Origin: Chloroflexota bacterium
GTDB taxonomy: Bacteria > Chloroflexota > Dehalococcoidia > JACQUA01
NCBI GenBank assembly: GCA_016210565.1
Contig: JACQUA010000046.1
Location: forward strand, 1 to 57,247
Direction: 5' to 3'
DNA length: 57,247 bases
The number at the start of each line of letters is the position of its first letter. Position 1 is the first letter of the stretch. Shown here in pieces: positions 33,883-42,341 of the stretch. Below the pieces are notes generated by a model that made no database searches, was not told the origin of the DNA, and saw only the letters and a program-made list of their open reading frames with translations. Position numbers and translations under genes: made by a program.

Positions 33883-35100
33883 CTACTCGATTGCCTTCTC
33901 CTGGCGCAGTTGATCGATTTGCTGGCTGGAATAGCCGAGCTCTTTGAGGATTGAATCTGTGTTCTCTCCTTCCATAGGGGCCGTGCGGCGAATGGTTCCC
34001 GGGGTTTCGGAGAGCTTGATGCCGATCCCGATTTGCTTCACTTTGCCCATCCGGGGGTGGCCCACTTCGACCACCATCCGGCGGTGCAGCACTTGCTCAT
34101 CGGCCAGCGTTTCGGCCAGAGAGTTCACCGGGGCGACGCACACATCCTTGTCCTTCAGGAATTGGAACCATTCGTCCCTGGTCCTGGTCAGGAATATCCC
34201 GGAAAGAATGCTGTGGACGCGGTCCCGGTCGTCACCCCGGGCGTGCTGCAGGGGAATCAGGTCTTCCCTGCTTATGGCCCTGCACAGGTTCTCGTACAGC
34301 CATGGTTCCCAGCATCCGATAGAGACATATTTCTCGTCCTTTGTCCTGTACACATTGTTATACGGCGCGCCGCCGGTGGGGACGCTTTCACCGGGCGCGG
34401 GGGCGATGCCTGTCTCCAGGTAGTCGGCCACGTAGCCCTTCAGGAAAGACACCAGCCCGTCGGTCATGGATATATCGATGTACTGGCCCCTGCCCGTGGG
34501 CCGGCGAGCGGTGAGGGCCAGCAGTATGCCGATGACTGCCTGGGCGAACCCCCCGCCCCAGTCCCCCACCGGGATTCCCGGGAGAACGGGCGGGCCTCCC
34601 TTCAGCGCGGTAAGTCCCAGCACCCCGCTGAGAGCGGCGTAGTTGATGTCATGTCCTGCCGTGTCCTGGTAAGGTCCGTCCTGGCCGTAGCCGGTGATGG
34701 CGCAGTAGATTATGCCCGGGTTGATGCTGAGCAACGTTTCGTAGTCAATCTTCAACCGCCGGGCAACGCCGGGACGGTAGCCCTCGACCACGACGTCGCC
34801 CGCCGCAACGAGTTTGTAGAAGACCTGGCGGCCTGATTCCTTCTTCAAATCGAGAATGATGCTCTCCTTGTTGCGATCATGAGGGTTGAAGGCGGCGTAC
34901 CTGGTCCGTTCGTCCTGGGAATTGAGGTATCTCATCCCGAAGCTCCCCCATCGTACCGGGGGCATTCCCATTCTGCCGATCTTGATAACGCGCGCTCCGA
35001 ATTCCCCGAGGAGTCCCGTTGCCCACGACCCCGGCGCGCCGGCAATCTCTATGACGGTTATGTCGCTCAAGGGCGGCCTTGCATCAACCGTGGTTTTCAT
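33883..35100 (-). CDS. Class III CoA-transferase family protein, alpha-methylacyl-CoA racemase-like
   Basis: 405 residues from ATG 35100. CaiB/BaiF fold. It carries the racemase pair of the AMACR branch: H150 in AGHDINYAALSG and D180 in IPVGDWGGG, 30 residues apart as in alpha-methylacyl-CoA racemase (His126/Asp156 in the mycobacterial enzyme). It may therefore epimerise a 2-methyl-branched acyl-CoA and not transfer CoA. The start codon overlaps the stop of the upstream CoA-transferase by four bases (ATGA), so translation is coupled. Confidence 0.85.
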   Translation of the reverse strand: MKTTVDARPPLSDITVIEIAGAPGSWATGLLGEFGARVIKIGRMGMPPVRWGSFGMRYLNSQDERTRYAAFNPHDRNKESIILDLKKESGRQVFYKLVAAGDVVVEGYRPGVARRLKIDYETLLSINPGIIYCAITGYGQDGPYQDTAGHDINYAALSGVLGLTALKGGPPVLPGIPVGDWGGGFAQAVIGILLALTARRPTGRGQYIDISMTDGLVSFLKGYVADYLETGIAPAPGESVPTGGAPYNNVYRTKDEKYVSIGCWEPWLYENLCRAISREDLIPLQHARGDDRDRVHSILSGIFLTRTRDEWFQFLKDKDVCVAPVNSLAETLADEQVLHRRMVVEVGHPRMGKVKQIGIGIKLSETPGTIRRTAPMEGENTDSILKELGYSSQQIDQLRQEKAIE

Positions 35101-36323
35101 AGGACTGATTTCCTGTCTTTCAGCCCGGTGATCTGGTCCCAGGTGTAGCCAAGCTCGGTAAGAATCTCCTCGGTGTGCTGTCCGAACTGGGGGGCCGGCC
35201 TCCGGACGGAGGCCGGAGTCTTGCTGAAATCATAGGGAACGCCAACCAGCTTGACGGGGCCCATTACCGGGTGCGTGAAATCAATGATATAGTCATTGGC
35301 CAGCACTTGAGGATCGCTGGCCAGTTCGGAGATCGTCTGGATAGGTGAAAAGATTATCTCTTTGGCCGCCCTGAACCGTTTTGTCCATTCGTCCCTGGTT
35401 TCGTGGGCGAATATCCTGTCCAGCATGCCGATAAGCTCTTCAGCATGTTGACTCCTGACTGCCATGCTGGCGAACCGTGGGTCGTTCGCCAGCTCCGGCG
35501 CACCCAGGTTTTCACACAGGGCAGGCCAGTATCTATCGGGTTGCAACATCGCCAGGATGATCCATTTGCCGTCGGCGCACTGATAGTAGTTCCATAGCGG
35601 ATTGCCGGTCTTTTCCCGGTACCTTCTGGGGAATTCGAAGCTGGTGAAGAGCTTGCAGCTCAGCGGTGCGGCTACCGAGGCGACGAGGCTCCCCAGAAGC
35701 GAGGTGTTCACCATCTGGGCGGTCCCTTCTTTTTCCCTGGCGACCAGGGCCGCCAGTATCCCCAGCGCCAGGTAGGTGCCGCCGATCAGGTCATGCAAAC
35801 TCGCTGCGTAGTTCAACGGCGGCATGTCGGCGTCGCCGCTGAGGTACATCCAGCCCGACCGCGCTATCCCCGCGAACTCAAATGCCGGTTGCGAGCTATC
35901 CGGACCTTTATGCCCCCAACCGGTGGCGTGGCCGTAGACCAGGCGCGGATTGATGCGGGAAAGCGTCTCGTAGTCCAGTCCGAGTCTTTTCGGTACATCG
36001 TGACGGACGTTGGTAAGGAAGATGTCCGCTTGTTCGATCAGCCTGTAAGCGACCTCTCTGCCCTTTTCGTCTTTGAGGTCCAGGGCGATACTCCGCTTAT
36101 TCCGGTTGCACCATTCGTGCATGAAGCTGCTGCCTCCAGGCAAAAACGGCAATGTCTTTCCCGGTTCGAGATGCACGATGACTCCCCTCACGGGGTCGCC
36201 GCCATCACGGTCCTCTATTTTGATCACGTCCGCTCCCAGGTCTGCCAGCAGATGACCGGCGGCAGGTCCCTGGACCCACATGGCCAACTCTACGACTTTG
36301 ACGCCGTGTAGCGGTCCCGACAT
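35097..36323 (-). CDS. Class III CoA-transferase (CaiB/BaiF family)
   Basis: 408 residues from ATG 36323, with TAGGAGC upstream; a further nine codons of open frame are ignored. Typical start GVKVVELAMWVQGPAAGHLLADLGADVIKIE and the CNRNKRSIALDLKDEKGREV segment. It probably moves CoA from one acyl-CoA to a free acid. It lacks the AGHD/VGD racemase residues of its neighbour, so a transferase role is more likely. Overlaps the next gene by four bases. Confidence 0.88.
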   Translation of the reverse strand: MSGPLHGVKVVELAMWVQGPAAGHLLADLGADVIKIEDRDGGDPVRGVIVHLEPGKTLPFLPGGSSFMHEWCNRNKRSIALDLKDEKGREVAYRLIEQADIFLTNVRHDVPKRLGLDYETLSRINPRLVYGHATGWGHKGPDSSQPAFEFAGIARSGWMYLSGDADMPPLNYAASLHDLIGGTYLALGILAALVAREKEGTAQMVNTSLLGSLVASVAAPLSCKLFTSFEFPRRYREKTGNPLWNYYQCADGKWIILAMLQPDRYWPALCENLGAPELANDPRFASMAVRSQHAEELIGMLDRIFAHETRDEWTKRFRAAKEIIFSPIQTISELASDPQVLANDYIIDFTHPVMGPVKLVGVPYDFSKTPASVRRPAPQFGQHTEEILTELGYTWDQITGLKDRKSVL

Positions 36324-36352
36324 GGATATTGCTCCTATTGTACTGGTCAATC

Positions 36353-36452
36353 CTTCTCCCCCTTTGAAAAAGGGGGATTAAGGGGGATTTGAAAAGCATT
36401 TTCGCCGCGAGAGAAAATCCCCCTGTATCCCCCTTTCGCGAAAGGGGGAGGA
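36353..36452. repeat. Dispersed repeat family F, copy 4
   Basis: Inverted pair 'CCCCCTTTGAAAAAGGGGGATTAAGGGGG' and 'ATCCCCCTGTATCCCCCTTTCGCGAAAGGGGG'. Confidence 0.65.
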
Positions 36453-36503
36453 AACGGGGGTGCGCATATATCTATGTCGTTACATATGGTCCCGTCCCCT
36501 GAA

Positions 36504-38420
36504 CTAAATCCCCATCGCGATTTGACTGCCTTCGCGGATGGCGTATTCAGCATTGCGAGGCTTCTGGGCATCGCCAATGATGTATAGCTCCTTCACCTTC
36601 CCCTCGATGTCGGCAGCCAGCTTCCTTTCCGGCGCAGCGCCCACGGCCAGAACGACGTTGTCGAAGTCATCCCAGCTTTCCCGTTTTCCGTTGGCGGTTA
36701 CGACCACGCCGTGAGGGATGACCTCGCTGACCTGCACCCGCCGGTGAATCTTGACCCCCAGCTCAGTCAGCCGGTGGAGCAGATGGGAGCGTACGGTGCT
36801 GATCATGTCAACCGCGATCCGTCCCTGCTGCTCGACCACGATGATGCTCTTTCCCTGGCTCGCCAGGAAATCGGCGGTTTCGAGGCCGAGGGCGTTGCCG
36901 CCGACGATCAGGGCCCTTTGGCCGACCCTGGCTTTGCCAGCCAGCACGGCCCATGCTGTGGCGACACAGGGCAACGCCACCCCGGGCAGTGCAGGAACCG
37001 ACGGGCTGGCGCCGGTGGCTACGATTACCACGTCCGGCTTCTCTTTCTCTACCGTCTCGCCCGTTGCCGGTTTGCCCAGCTCGAATTTCACGCCCGCGTC
37101 CGCAGCTTCATGCACCAGCCATTCAGCGAACTCTATGAAGTGCGCTTTGTGGGGGGGTACAGAAGCGAGTATCCACTGGCCGCCTGCCTGTTCTTCCTTC
37201 TCATACACCGTCACCCGGTGGCCTCGTTTTGCCGCCACCCGGGCGGCTTCGAGACCGGCCAGCCCTCCGCCGGCGATCAGTACCTTCTTCGACTGCGGGG
37301 CCTGTCTGATCTCCGATTCCTTTTCCTTTCCGACCGAAGGATTGACCGTACAAATGCGGGTTTCGGTGGGCATGATATTATCCACGCATCTATTGCAGCA
37401 GATGCAGGGGCGGATTCTGGTAAACTGGCCTCTTTGAGCCTTTTCAACGAATTCGGGATCAGCGACCAGAGGCCGTCCGATGGCGATCAAGTCTGCTTTC
37501 CCCGTTTGCAGTGTTTCTTCAGCGAGCCGGAGATCCGCAAGTCGGCCCGCGACAATGAGCGGGGCGCTAACAGCGCTTTTCAGTCCAGCCGCCAGCGGCA
37601 CGTTGCAGCCGGAGGGCATGTCGAACGGAGGGACAATCGTGGGGTAAGAGCCGAAGACCCCCGCGGAAACACTGATTACGTCTACCCCGGCCGCTATCAG
37701 CATGGGAGCTATCAGCCTGACATCGTCTATGTTGAGGCCGCCGGGGACATTGTCTGAACCGTTGATTCTGAAGCTGATCAGGAAATCCGGGCCTACTGCC
37801 TCCCTGGTTTGCCTGACCACTTCCACCGCGAACTTGGCCCGGCCTGAAATACCTCCTCCGTAGTCGTCGTTCCTCTTGTTGCTGTGGGGCGAAAGAAACT
37901 CACTGATGAGGTAACCGTTGGCGCCGTGGATTTCCACCATGTCGAATCCAGCCATGGCGGCCCTCGCCGCGGCTCCGGCGAATTTGTCCACCATCGCCTT
38001 TATCTCTTGCCTGGAAAGCTCGACGGGCGTTTCCTGCTCGGGGGACCACGGGAGAGGCGAAGGGGCAATCACGGGCAGGGAGCATTCCCTACGGTCGCCC
38101 TGGCGGCCGACGTGGTTAAGCTGGATGCCGACGCGGGCGCCGGCGGCATGCACGGTTTCGACTAACTGTCTCAGTCCGGCCACCAGTCTGTCATCGTACG
38201 TGCCGAGGAGGAGGGGGCCGCAGCTCCGCACATCCACCATGCCTGGCTCAACAATGATCAGACCGGCCCCGCCGGACCGGGCGGCATAGAAGCCCAGTAT
38301 CGCAGGTGTTACGGCGTGGTCCGCCGCCAGACGGGTCACCACGGCCGGATAAACGATCCTGTTTCTGAGGCGAAGCCCCTTGATTTGTACGGGGCTGAAC
38401 AAAAGCGTGAAGTCTACCAT
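36504..38420 (-). CDS. NADH:flavin oxidoreductase / 2,4-dienoyl-CoA reductase-type iron-sulfur flavoprotein
   Basis: 638 residues, ATG 38420 with GAGG nearby. The N-terminal old-yellow-enzyme TIM barrel binds FMN (VEIHGANGYLISEFLSPHSNKRNDDYGG, IGRPLVADPEF). A four-Cys cluster motif C339-x2-C342-x2-C345-x11-C357 follows (trimethylamine-dehydrogenase spacing). The C-terminus is an FAD/NAD domain pair (VLIAGGGLAGLEAAR, ALIVGGNALGLETADFL). Relatives reduce enoyl- or dienoyl-CoA bonds, including bile-acid BaiCD enzymes. Next to CoA-transferases, reduction of an unsaturated CoA ester is a reasonable inference. Confidence 0.88.
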   Translation of the reverse strand: MVDFTLLFSPVQIKGLRLRNRIVYPAVVTRLAADHAVTPAILGFYAARSGGAGLIIVEPGMVDVRSCGPLLLGTYDDRLVAGLRQLVETVHAAGARVGIQLNHVGRQGDRRECSLPVIAPSPLPWSPEQETPVELSRQEIKAMVDKFAGAAARAAMAGFDMVEIHGANGYLISEFLSPHSNKRNDDYGGGISGRAKFAVEVVRQTREAVGPDFLISFRINGSDNVPGGLNIDDVRLIAPMLIAAGVDVISVSAGVFGSYPTIVPPFDMPSGCNVPLAAGLKSAVSAPLIVAGRLADLRLAEETLQTGKADLIAIGRPLVADPEFVEKAQRGQFTRIRPCICCNRCVDNIMPTETRICTVNPSVGKEKESEIRQAPQSKKVLIAGGGLAGLEAARVAAKRGHRVTVYEKEEQAGGQWILASVPPHKAHFIEFAEWLVHEAADAGVKFELGKPATGETVEKEKPDVVIVATGASPSVPALPGVALPCVATAWAVLAGKARVGQRALIVGGNALGLETADFLASQGKSIIVVEQQGRIAVDMISTVRSHLLHRLTELGVKIHRRVQVSEVIPHGVVVTANGKRESWDDFDNVVLAVGAAPERKLAADIEGKVKELYIIGDAQKPRNAEYAIREGSQIAMGI

Positions 38421-38432
38421 GCTGCCTCTTTT

Positions 38433-38471
38433 GCAAGGCCTCCCCCTGTGAATCGCAGGGGGAGGCCTTGC
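38433..38471. other. Strong hairpin between the cupin and flavoprotein genes
   Basis: Perfect 16-bp stem (GCAAGGCCTCCCCCTG with CAGGGGGAGGCCTTGC) and a 7-base loop, between the cupin stop codon and the ribosome site of the flavoprotein gene. No T-run follows on either strand, so it may be an mRNA processing or stability element more than a terminator. Confidence 0.65.
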
Positions 38472-38474
38472 GGG

Positions 38475-38993
38475 CTATTTCCGGGGGCCCATCCAGTCGG
38501 GATGGTCTTCTTTTTGGGTGATGCCATTCTCGGCCGGGCTGCGCATGGGTGTGAAGATGAAGGCCATCCACTCTGCAGGTTTGTCAGGAGATTCGTTGAA
38601 ATGCTGGTGCTCGCAGCCGCCGGGCTTGACCGGCAGGAGAATGAGGTCATCTTCTGCCCAATCATACCTGACGCCGTCGACTACCGTATATCCCTTTCCA
38701 TTCAGAACGAAGATGGCCAGTCCGCCCTGATGAATATGCTTGCCGGAATGCTTGACCACGCGGTTGATAAACAGACGCCAGCCGGGAGCGCCCAGTTTGT
38801 CCCAGGTCCGGTCATAGCAGTAGTACTTCAGAAGGCCCTGCCGGCCCTGTTCCCACGGTACTTCACTTCCCTTGATGATCACCTGCCCCTCTTCCCTCTG
38901 TTTGCGTCGTTCGTTGTCTATCCGAACGACCTGGTCATAAACGGTTTCCCGGGGTTCCGCTTCCCTTTTTCTTTCAGTGATTCGTTCAACCAC
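38475..38993 (-). CDS. Cupin-domain protein
   Basis: 172 residues, GTG start at 38993 behind AGGAAAGGAA. A single cupin barrel: first motif around KHSGKHIHQGGLAIFVLNGKGYTVVDG, second around LPVKPGGCEHQHFNES, with His residues placed to bind a metal. A charged helical N-terminus of about 45 residues precedes it (RKREAEPRETVYDQVVRIDNERRKQREEG). Relatives include dioxygenases and sugar or regulator-binding proteins. The substrate cannot be told. Its position suggests a role in the catabolic island. Confidence 0.8.
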   Translation of the reverse strand: MVERITERKREAEPRETVYDQVVRIDNERRKQREEGQVIIKGSEVPWEQGRQGLLKYYCYDRTWDKLGAPGWRLFINRVVKHSGKHIHQGGLAIFVLNGKGYTVVDGVRYDWAEDDLILLPVKPGGCEHQHFNESPDKPAEWMAFIFTPMRSPAENGITQKEDHPDWMGPRK

Positions 38994-39135
38994 GAAGATC
39001 GATTCCTTTCCTGGTACTACGGGCCACCGTGCCAGTGAGAGCCAGAGTTTGAGTCGTCCCTCGACCCTCGCAATGGTTCTGGCTACGGAGTGTTACCTGA
39101 ATCCCTCTGAGCCCAAAGCCTTTACAAATCGCCTT

Positions 39136-39185
39136 TTTCAAATGGGGAAGCATTGGCCTCCCCTTTTGTTATCCAAAGGGGGGGA
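39136..39185. repeat. Dispersed repeat family F, copy 5
   Basis: TTTCAAATGGGGAAGCATTGG and CCCCTTTTGTTATCCAAAGGGGGGG between two minus-strand genes. Confidence 0.5.
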
Positions 39186-39199
39186 AAGACTGAACGTCA

Positions 39200-40369
39200 C
39201 TACTTCCTGGGTTCAGCCACGACCTTCCTGGCCACTTCGTACCATTGGGCGCGGGCGGCTAGGGCTGCTTCATCTTCGAAGTAGTACTTCTTGTCTGGTT
39301 TGGGGACAAACAGCGGGTTCATGCCCTCGGTGGAAACATCCACTCTTACGCTCGGGAGCCCGAAGGTTGCGGCGAAGACCGATTGTCCCTCCCGCGTCAA
39401 CAACCAGTTCAAAAAGACCATGCCGGCGTTGGGGTGGGCGAACTTCTTGGGCACGGCCAGCACCCCTGTCCCCGCAGTCAGGCGGGTGTCTTCAACCAGG
39501 TCGCCCGGCTTGATGGGCGCCCCCATCCCCATGAAATCAGACAGGAGCTCCGGAAGCGCCCCGGCGCCGATGGCGTGCTTGCCCCGGGCCACAGATTCCA
39601 TGAGCACGCGGTCATCCCTCTGGATGGTGACATCCTGCTCGTGGATCAGCTTCCTCAAGAAATCCACAGTCTGGGTCTCGCCCCACACGGTGTTGCTCAG
39701 GTAGGAAGTGGTGGTGCCGCCGGTGCCGGTCTGTGAAGGGTCATTCAGAATAATCTTGCCTTTGTACTGCGGCTTCAGCAGGTCTTTGTAGCTGGTTATT
39801 TCCCCATCCTTTATCATGTCGGCGTTGTACACCAGGGTCCGGATGACGCCGCCCAGCATGACAAAGACCAGCTCCTCCTTATCGAGAAAAGGCAGTTGTC
39901 CGCCACGCCACGCCTTTGGGTCCACCACCTCGGGGAGAATGAGCATTGGCCGGACGGGATCCAGCAGGCCCTGCGGTTTCATCGTGATGATAAGAGTACC
40001 GATGCCGGAGCCGAAGATATCGGCAAGGAAGAGACCGCCGTTCTTTTCGGCGTGAACCCTGGCGGCTTGTTCCGCCCCACGGCTGAAAGGTAAAAACTCC
40101 AGGTCGATGCCGTATTTCTTGTTGAAGGCCTGGGTAAGGTCCACCCTGGTCTGCGGACCCCAAAGGGTGTAGACACGGACGCTCCCCTCTTTCCTGGCCT
40201 CGGCCAGGATGCCGTTCCACTTCTCCTCCCAGCCCTGTCTGGGAGAGGGAGTTAGCGCCCCAGCAGGCTGCTGCGGCGGTGACGAAGGGGAAGGCTGTGG
40301 GGGCTGAACGCATCCGACTGCCATCAGTCCCACGACTATGAAGGCGACAGCCAACAATAATCTGGTCAT
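39200..40369 (-). CDS. Extracellular solute-binding lipoprotein (iron/organic-type ABC family)
   Basis: 389 residues, ATG 40369 with GGGAGGT six bases upstream. Lipoprotein signal ending MAVGC (Cys20), a Pro/Ser-rich tether, then a type II periplasmic-binding fold (SVRVYTLWGPQTR, FNKKYGIDLEFLPF, GKIILNDPSQTGTGGTTTSYLSN, FLNWLLTREGQ). The family binds iron, phosphonates, polyamines or other anions. No ABC permease or ATPase genes are near, so its transporter partner is unknown. It has its own promoter-like region with an inverted repeat. Confidence 0.85.
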   Translation of the reverse strand: MTRLLLAVAFIVVGLMAVGCVQPPQPSPSSPPQQPAGALTPSPRQGWEEKWNGILAEARKEGSVRVYTLWGPQTRVDLTQAFNKKYGIDLEFLPFSRGAEQAARVHAEKNGGLFLADIFGSGIGTLIITMKPQGLLDPVRPMLILPEVVDPKAWRGGQLPFLDKEELVFVMLGGVIRTLVYNADMIKDGEITSYKDLLKPQYKGKIILNDPSQTGTGGTTTSYLSNTVWGETQTVDFLRKLIHEQDVTIQRDDRVLMESVARGKHAIGAGALPELLSDFMGMGAPIKPGDLVEDTRLTAGTGVLAVPKKFAHPNAGMVFLNWLLTREGQSVFAATFGLPSVRVDVSTEGMNPLFVPKPDKKYYFEDEAALAARAQWYEVARKVVAEPRK

Positions 40370-40454
40370 TCTTACCTCCCGGTACTGCCATCCGTTCTAC
40401 GCATTATGGCGGGCGGCGCCCGGCTTCACCCCCGGGGTGGGGCGCCCTCCCCCC

Positions 40455-40493
40455 TTGTGCGGGATATTATAGCACAATCCCGTAACCTCTCCA
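40455..40493 (-). promoter_or_regulatory. Promoter with overlapping operator-like inverted repeat
   Basis: Minus strand: TGGAGA (40493-40488), 16-base spacer, consensus TATAAT (40471-40466). The inverted repeat TTGTGC-N11-GCACAA (40455-40477) covers the -10 element, a place where a repressor would block transcription of the solute-binding protein gene 85 bases downstream. Confidence 0.6.
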
Positions 40494-40497
40494 GGAC

Positions 40498-40560
40498 GGG
40501 TTGTAGCCGCCCCGCTCTGCGAGAGTCCACGACCCCGTCGGGACAGGTCTTTAGCCCGCC
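40498..40560. repeat. Dispersed repeat family G, copy 4
   Basis: GGGTTGTAGCCGCCCCGCTC...GTCGGGACAGGTCTTTAGCCC. With the promoter and the family A copy at 40688 it accounts for most of the 351-base space 40370-40720. Confidence 0.6.
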
Positions 40561-40687
40561 GTGGTGGTGGCAAGCATCAAAATGAACGAGCCTTGCCCGC
40601 ATACTCTACGGGCACGTTGCACGTGCCCCCCGGGACAGTCAAACGGCCGTTGCTATGTTCTTTCGGCTCTGGGGGAACGCCGCGTGT

Positions 40688-40707
40688 CGCAGGCACGGTG
40701 GCCTGCG
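40688..40707. repeat. Dispersed palindrome family A, copy 10
   Basis: CGCAGGCACGGTGGCCTGCG, just past the stop codon of the ligase gene. Confidence 0.8.
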
Positions 40708-40720
40708 GTACTGGGTGGCG

Positions 40721-42076
40721 TCACTTCAGCGCCTTGATCAGATAGGTCTTGCCCAGGGCGCCGTGGCTCAGCGAGCGCACATACTCGACTCTGACCAACG
40801 GCGATTCAGCGCCGAGCCTGGAAAGCGCGGCGGCGAGTCCCCGGATCAGACTCTCTTCGTTGAAGCCTTCGCCCGGATTCAGCACCAGGACTTTCAACAT
40901 GTTATTCCTTTCCTGGAGCACCTGCCAGCCGCCGACCGGCAGGGTTTCCATGACGTTGTGGAAGACGTTGGGCTGTACGGCAACGGTCCTCCCGGCTACA
41001 CTGCTCAGATAGACGACTTCCTCGGCCCGGCCCTGAATGTCTGACATCAAAGCAAAGGGACAATGACAGGTACAGGGATTGCTGGACACACGAACGCTGT
41101 CGCTGATTTCATAGCGGATCAGCGGCAGGGTGCGACTGAACAGGACCGTCGCCAGCAGCTTTGCCCCGTACTGGCCCGGCTCGACGGGCTGGTTGTTTTC
41201 GTCCACCACTTCGATCAGCACCATGTCTTCGTAAATGTGCAGGTCTTTGTGCTCGCTGCATTCCGAGGCGATTCCGGCGGTCTCAGTCGCCGCGTACATA
41301 TTGAATGGCTGAGCGCCCCAGGCCCTCTCTATGAGCTTTCTCGAATCGTCGGTCAGGACCTCAGAAGCGCAGAAGACTGCCCTGGGGGAAATCCTGAGGG
41401 CGCCGGAAATCTGCTCCTGGGCCAGCAGGCGGGCTATGTTGGCGTAGGCAACCAGTGACCGCGGCTGGAAATCGTTCAGCCTGGCAACGATTCTGTGGAC
41501 CGGTTCGGTGGAGTCGATCTGCAGGGCGGCGACCATCCAGTTCCTCAACGTGTCGCCCACCAGGGCCGATTGGTGCCAGGGCGTGGTTGTGCTTACGATG
41601 GCGATCTTGAGTCTTCTCGTTAACCCCGCTCTCAAGCCGGCCCAATCGCTGGCCCGGACGTACGATGCCAGCACGGTCGTCCACTCTTTCGCGTCGTAAA
41701 CAAAGATGCCCCGCACGCCGGTGCTCCCCGCTGTGGATACCACATAGTATTTGCCCTCGAGCATCCGGAGCGGTCTGCTGCCGCTCATGCCGGCGAGGAA
41801 TTCCTGCACGGCGGCAAGCCTTATTGACCTGTCCGTAACGACCTCATCCCAGTTCTGCATCAACTCGCCTTTGGTCAGTACGGGCAAATCCGCCAGAGGG
41901 GAATTCTCCAGGCCTTTGTGAAATCTCCTGTAGAACGGGGAACGGGCGCAGGAATAGCGGCGCAACTGCCTCAGTGCCTCTGCCTGGTATCCTTCGAGCT
42001 GCCGGCGGGACCAGCGGGTATGGCTTTCCAGTTGGCGCCGCAGGGAAAGAAGCTTGAGTATTTGGAGAATGTTCAT
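40721..42076 (-). CDS. Phenylacetate-CoA ligase-like AMP-forming enzyme (PaaK/CapK family)
   Basis: 451 residues from ATG 42076 (MNILQILKLL); the upstream open frame is repeat sequence. Adenylate-forming fold: helical N-terminus with RSPFYRRFHKG, phosphate-binding loop VVSTAGSTGVRG, and YAATETAGIASE as the aromatic acid-CoA ligase signature. The C-terminal lid is short. Enzymes of this type activate aromatic or other acids with ATP, but CapK-like members act in polysaccharide pathways. A cluster of Cys and His (NPCTCHCPFALM) near residue 350 resembles the zinc site of this family. In context, activation of the imported acid is a plausible role. Confidence 0.8.
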   Translation of the reverse strand: MNILQILKLLSLRRQLESHTRWSRRQLEGYQAEALRQLRRYSCARSPFYRRFHKGLENSPLADLPVLTKGELMQNWDEVVTDRSIRLAAVQEFLAGMSGSRPLRMLEGKYYVVSTAGSTGVRGIFVYDAKEWTTVLASYVRASDWAGLRAGLTRRLKIAIVSTTTPWHQSALVGDTLRNWMVAALQIDSTEPVHRIVARLNDFQPRSLVAYANIARLLAQEQISGALRISPRAVFCASEVLTDDSRKLIERAWGAQPFNMYAATETAGIASECSEHKDLHIYEDMVLIEVVDENNQPVEPGQYGAKLLATVLFSRTLPLIRYEISDSVRVSSNPCTCHCPFALMSDIQGRAEEVVYLSSVAGRTVAVQPNVFHNVMETLPVGGWQVLQERNNMLKVLVLNPGEGFNEESLIRGLAAALSRLGAESPLVRVEYVRSLSHGALGKTYLIKALK

Positions 42077-42180
42077 TTGCTGAAGCCTTGCCTGCCTCCC
42101 GTATGGGCAGGTTGCATGCGCCCTGCGTAAGAACCACCGGCCGCTGCTGCGTCTTTGGGCTGGGGCGGAATTCCGCGGCT

Positions 42181-42320
42181 CACAGGCACGGAGGCCTGTG
42201 GTGCCGGGGCTGTGGTAGCGGCACGCTGTACGTGCCCCGCCAATGTCCCCCACGCCCGGTGCGGTGGGTTCGCACAGCCGCCCGCACTGCGACCACCCCT
42301 ATGTGCTTGACCCACCCTAC
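42181..42320. repeat. Family A copy 11 and family E copy 5
   Basis: CACAGGCACGGAGGCCTGTG at 42181-42200 and the E repeat GGTGGGTTCGCACAGCC...TGACCCACCCTAC at 42262-42320, with a small 'GGCACGCTGTACGTGCC' palindrome between them. Confidence 0.75.
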
Positions 42321-42341
42321 TTGACTCTGCCACCGTGGCGA

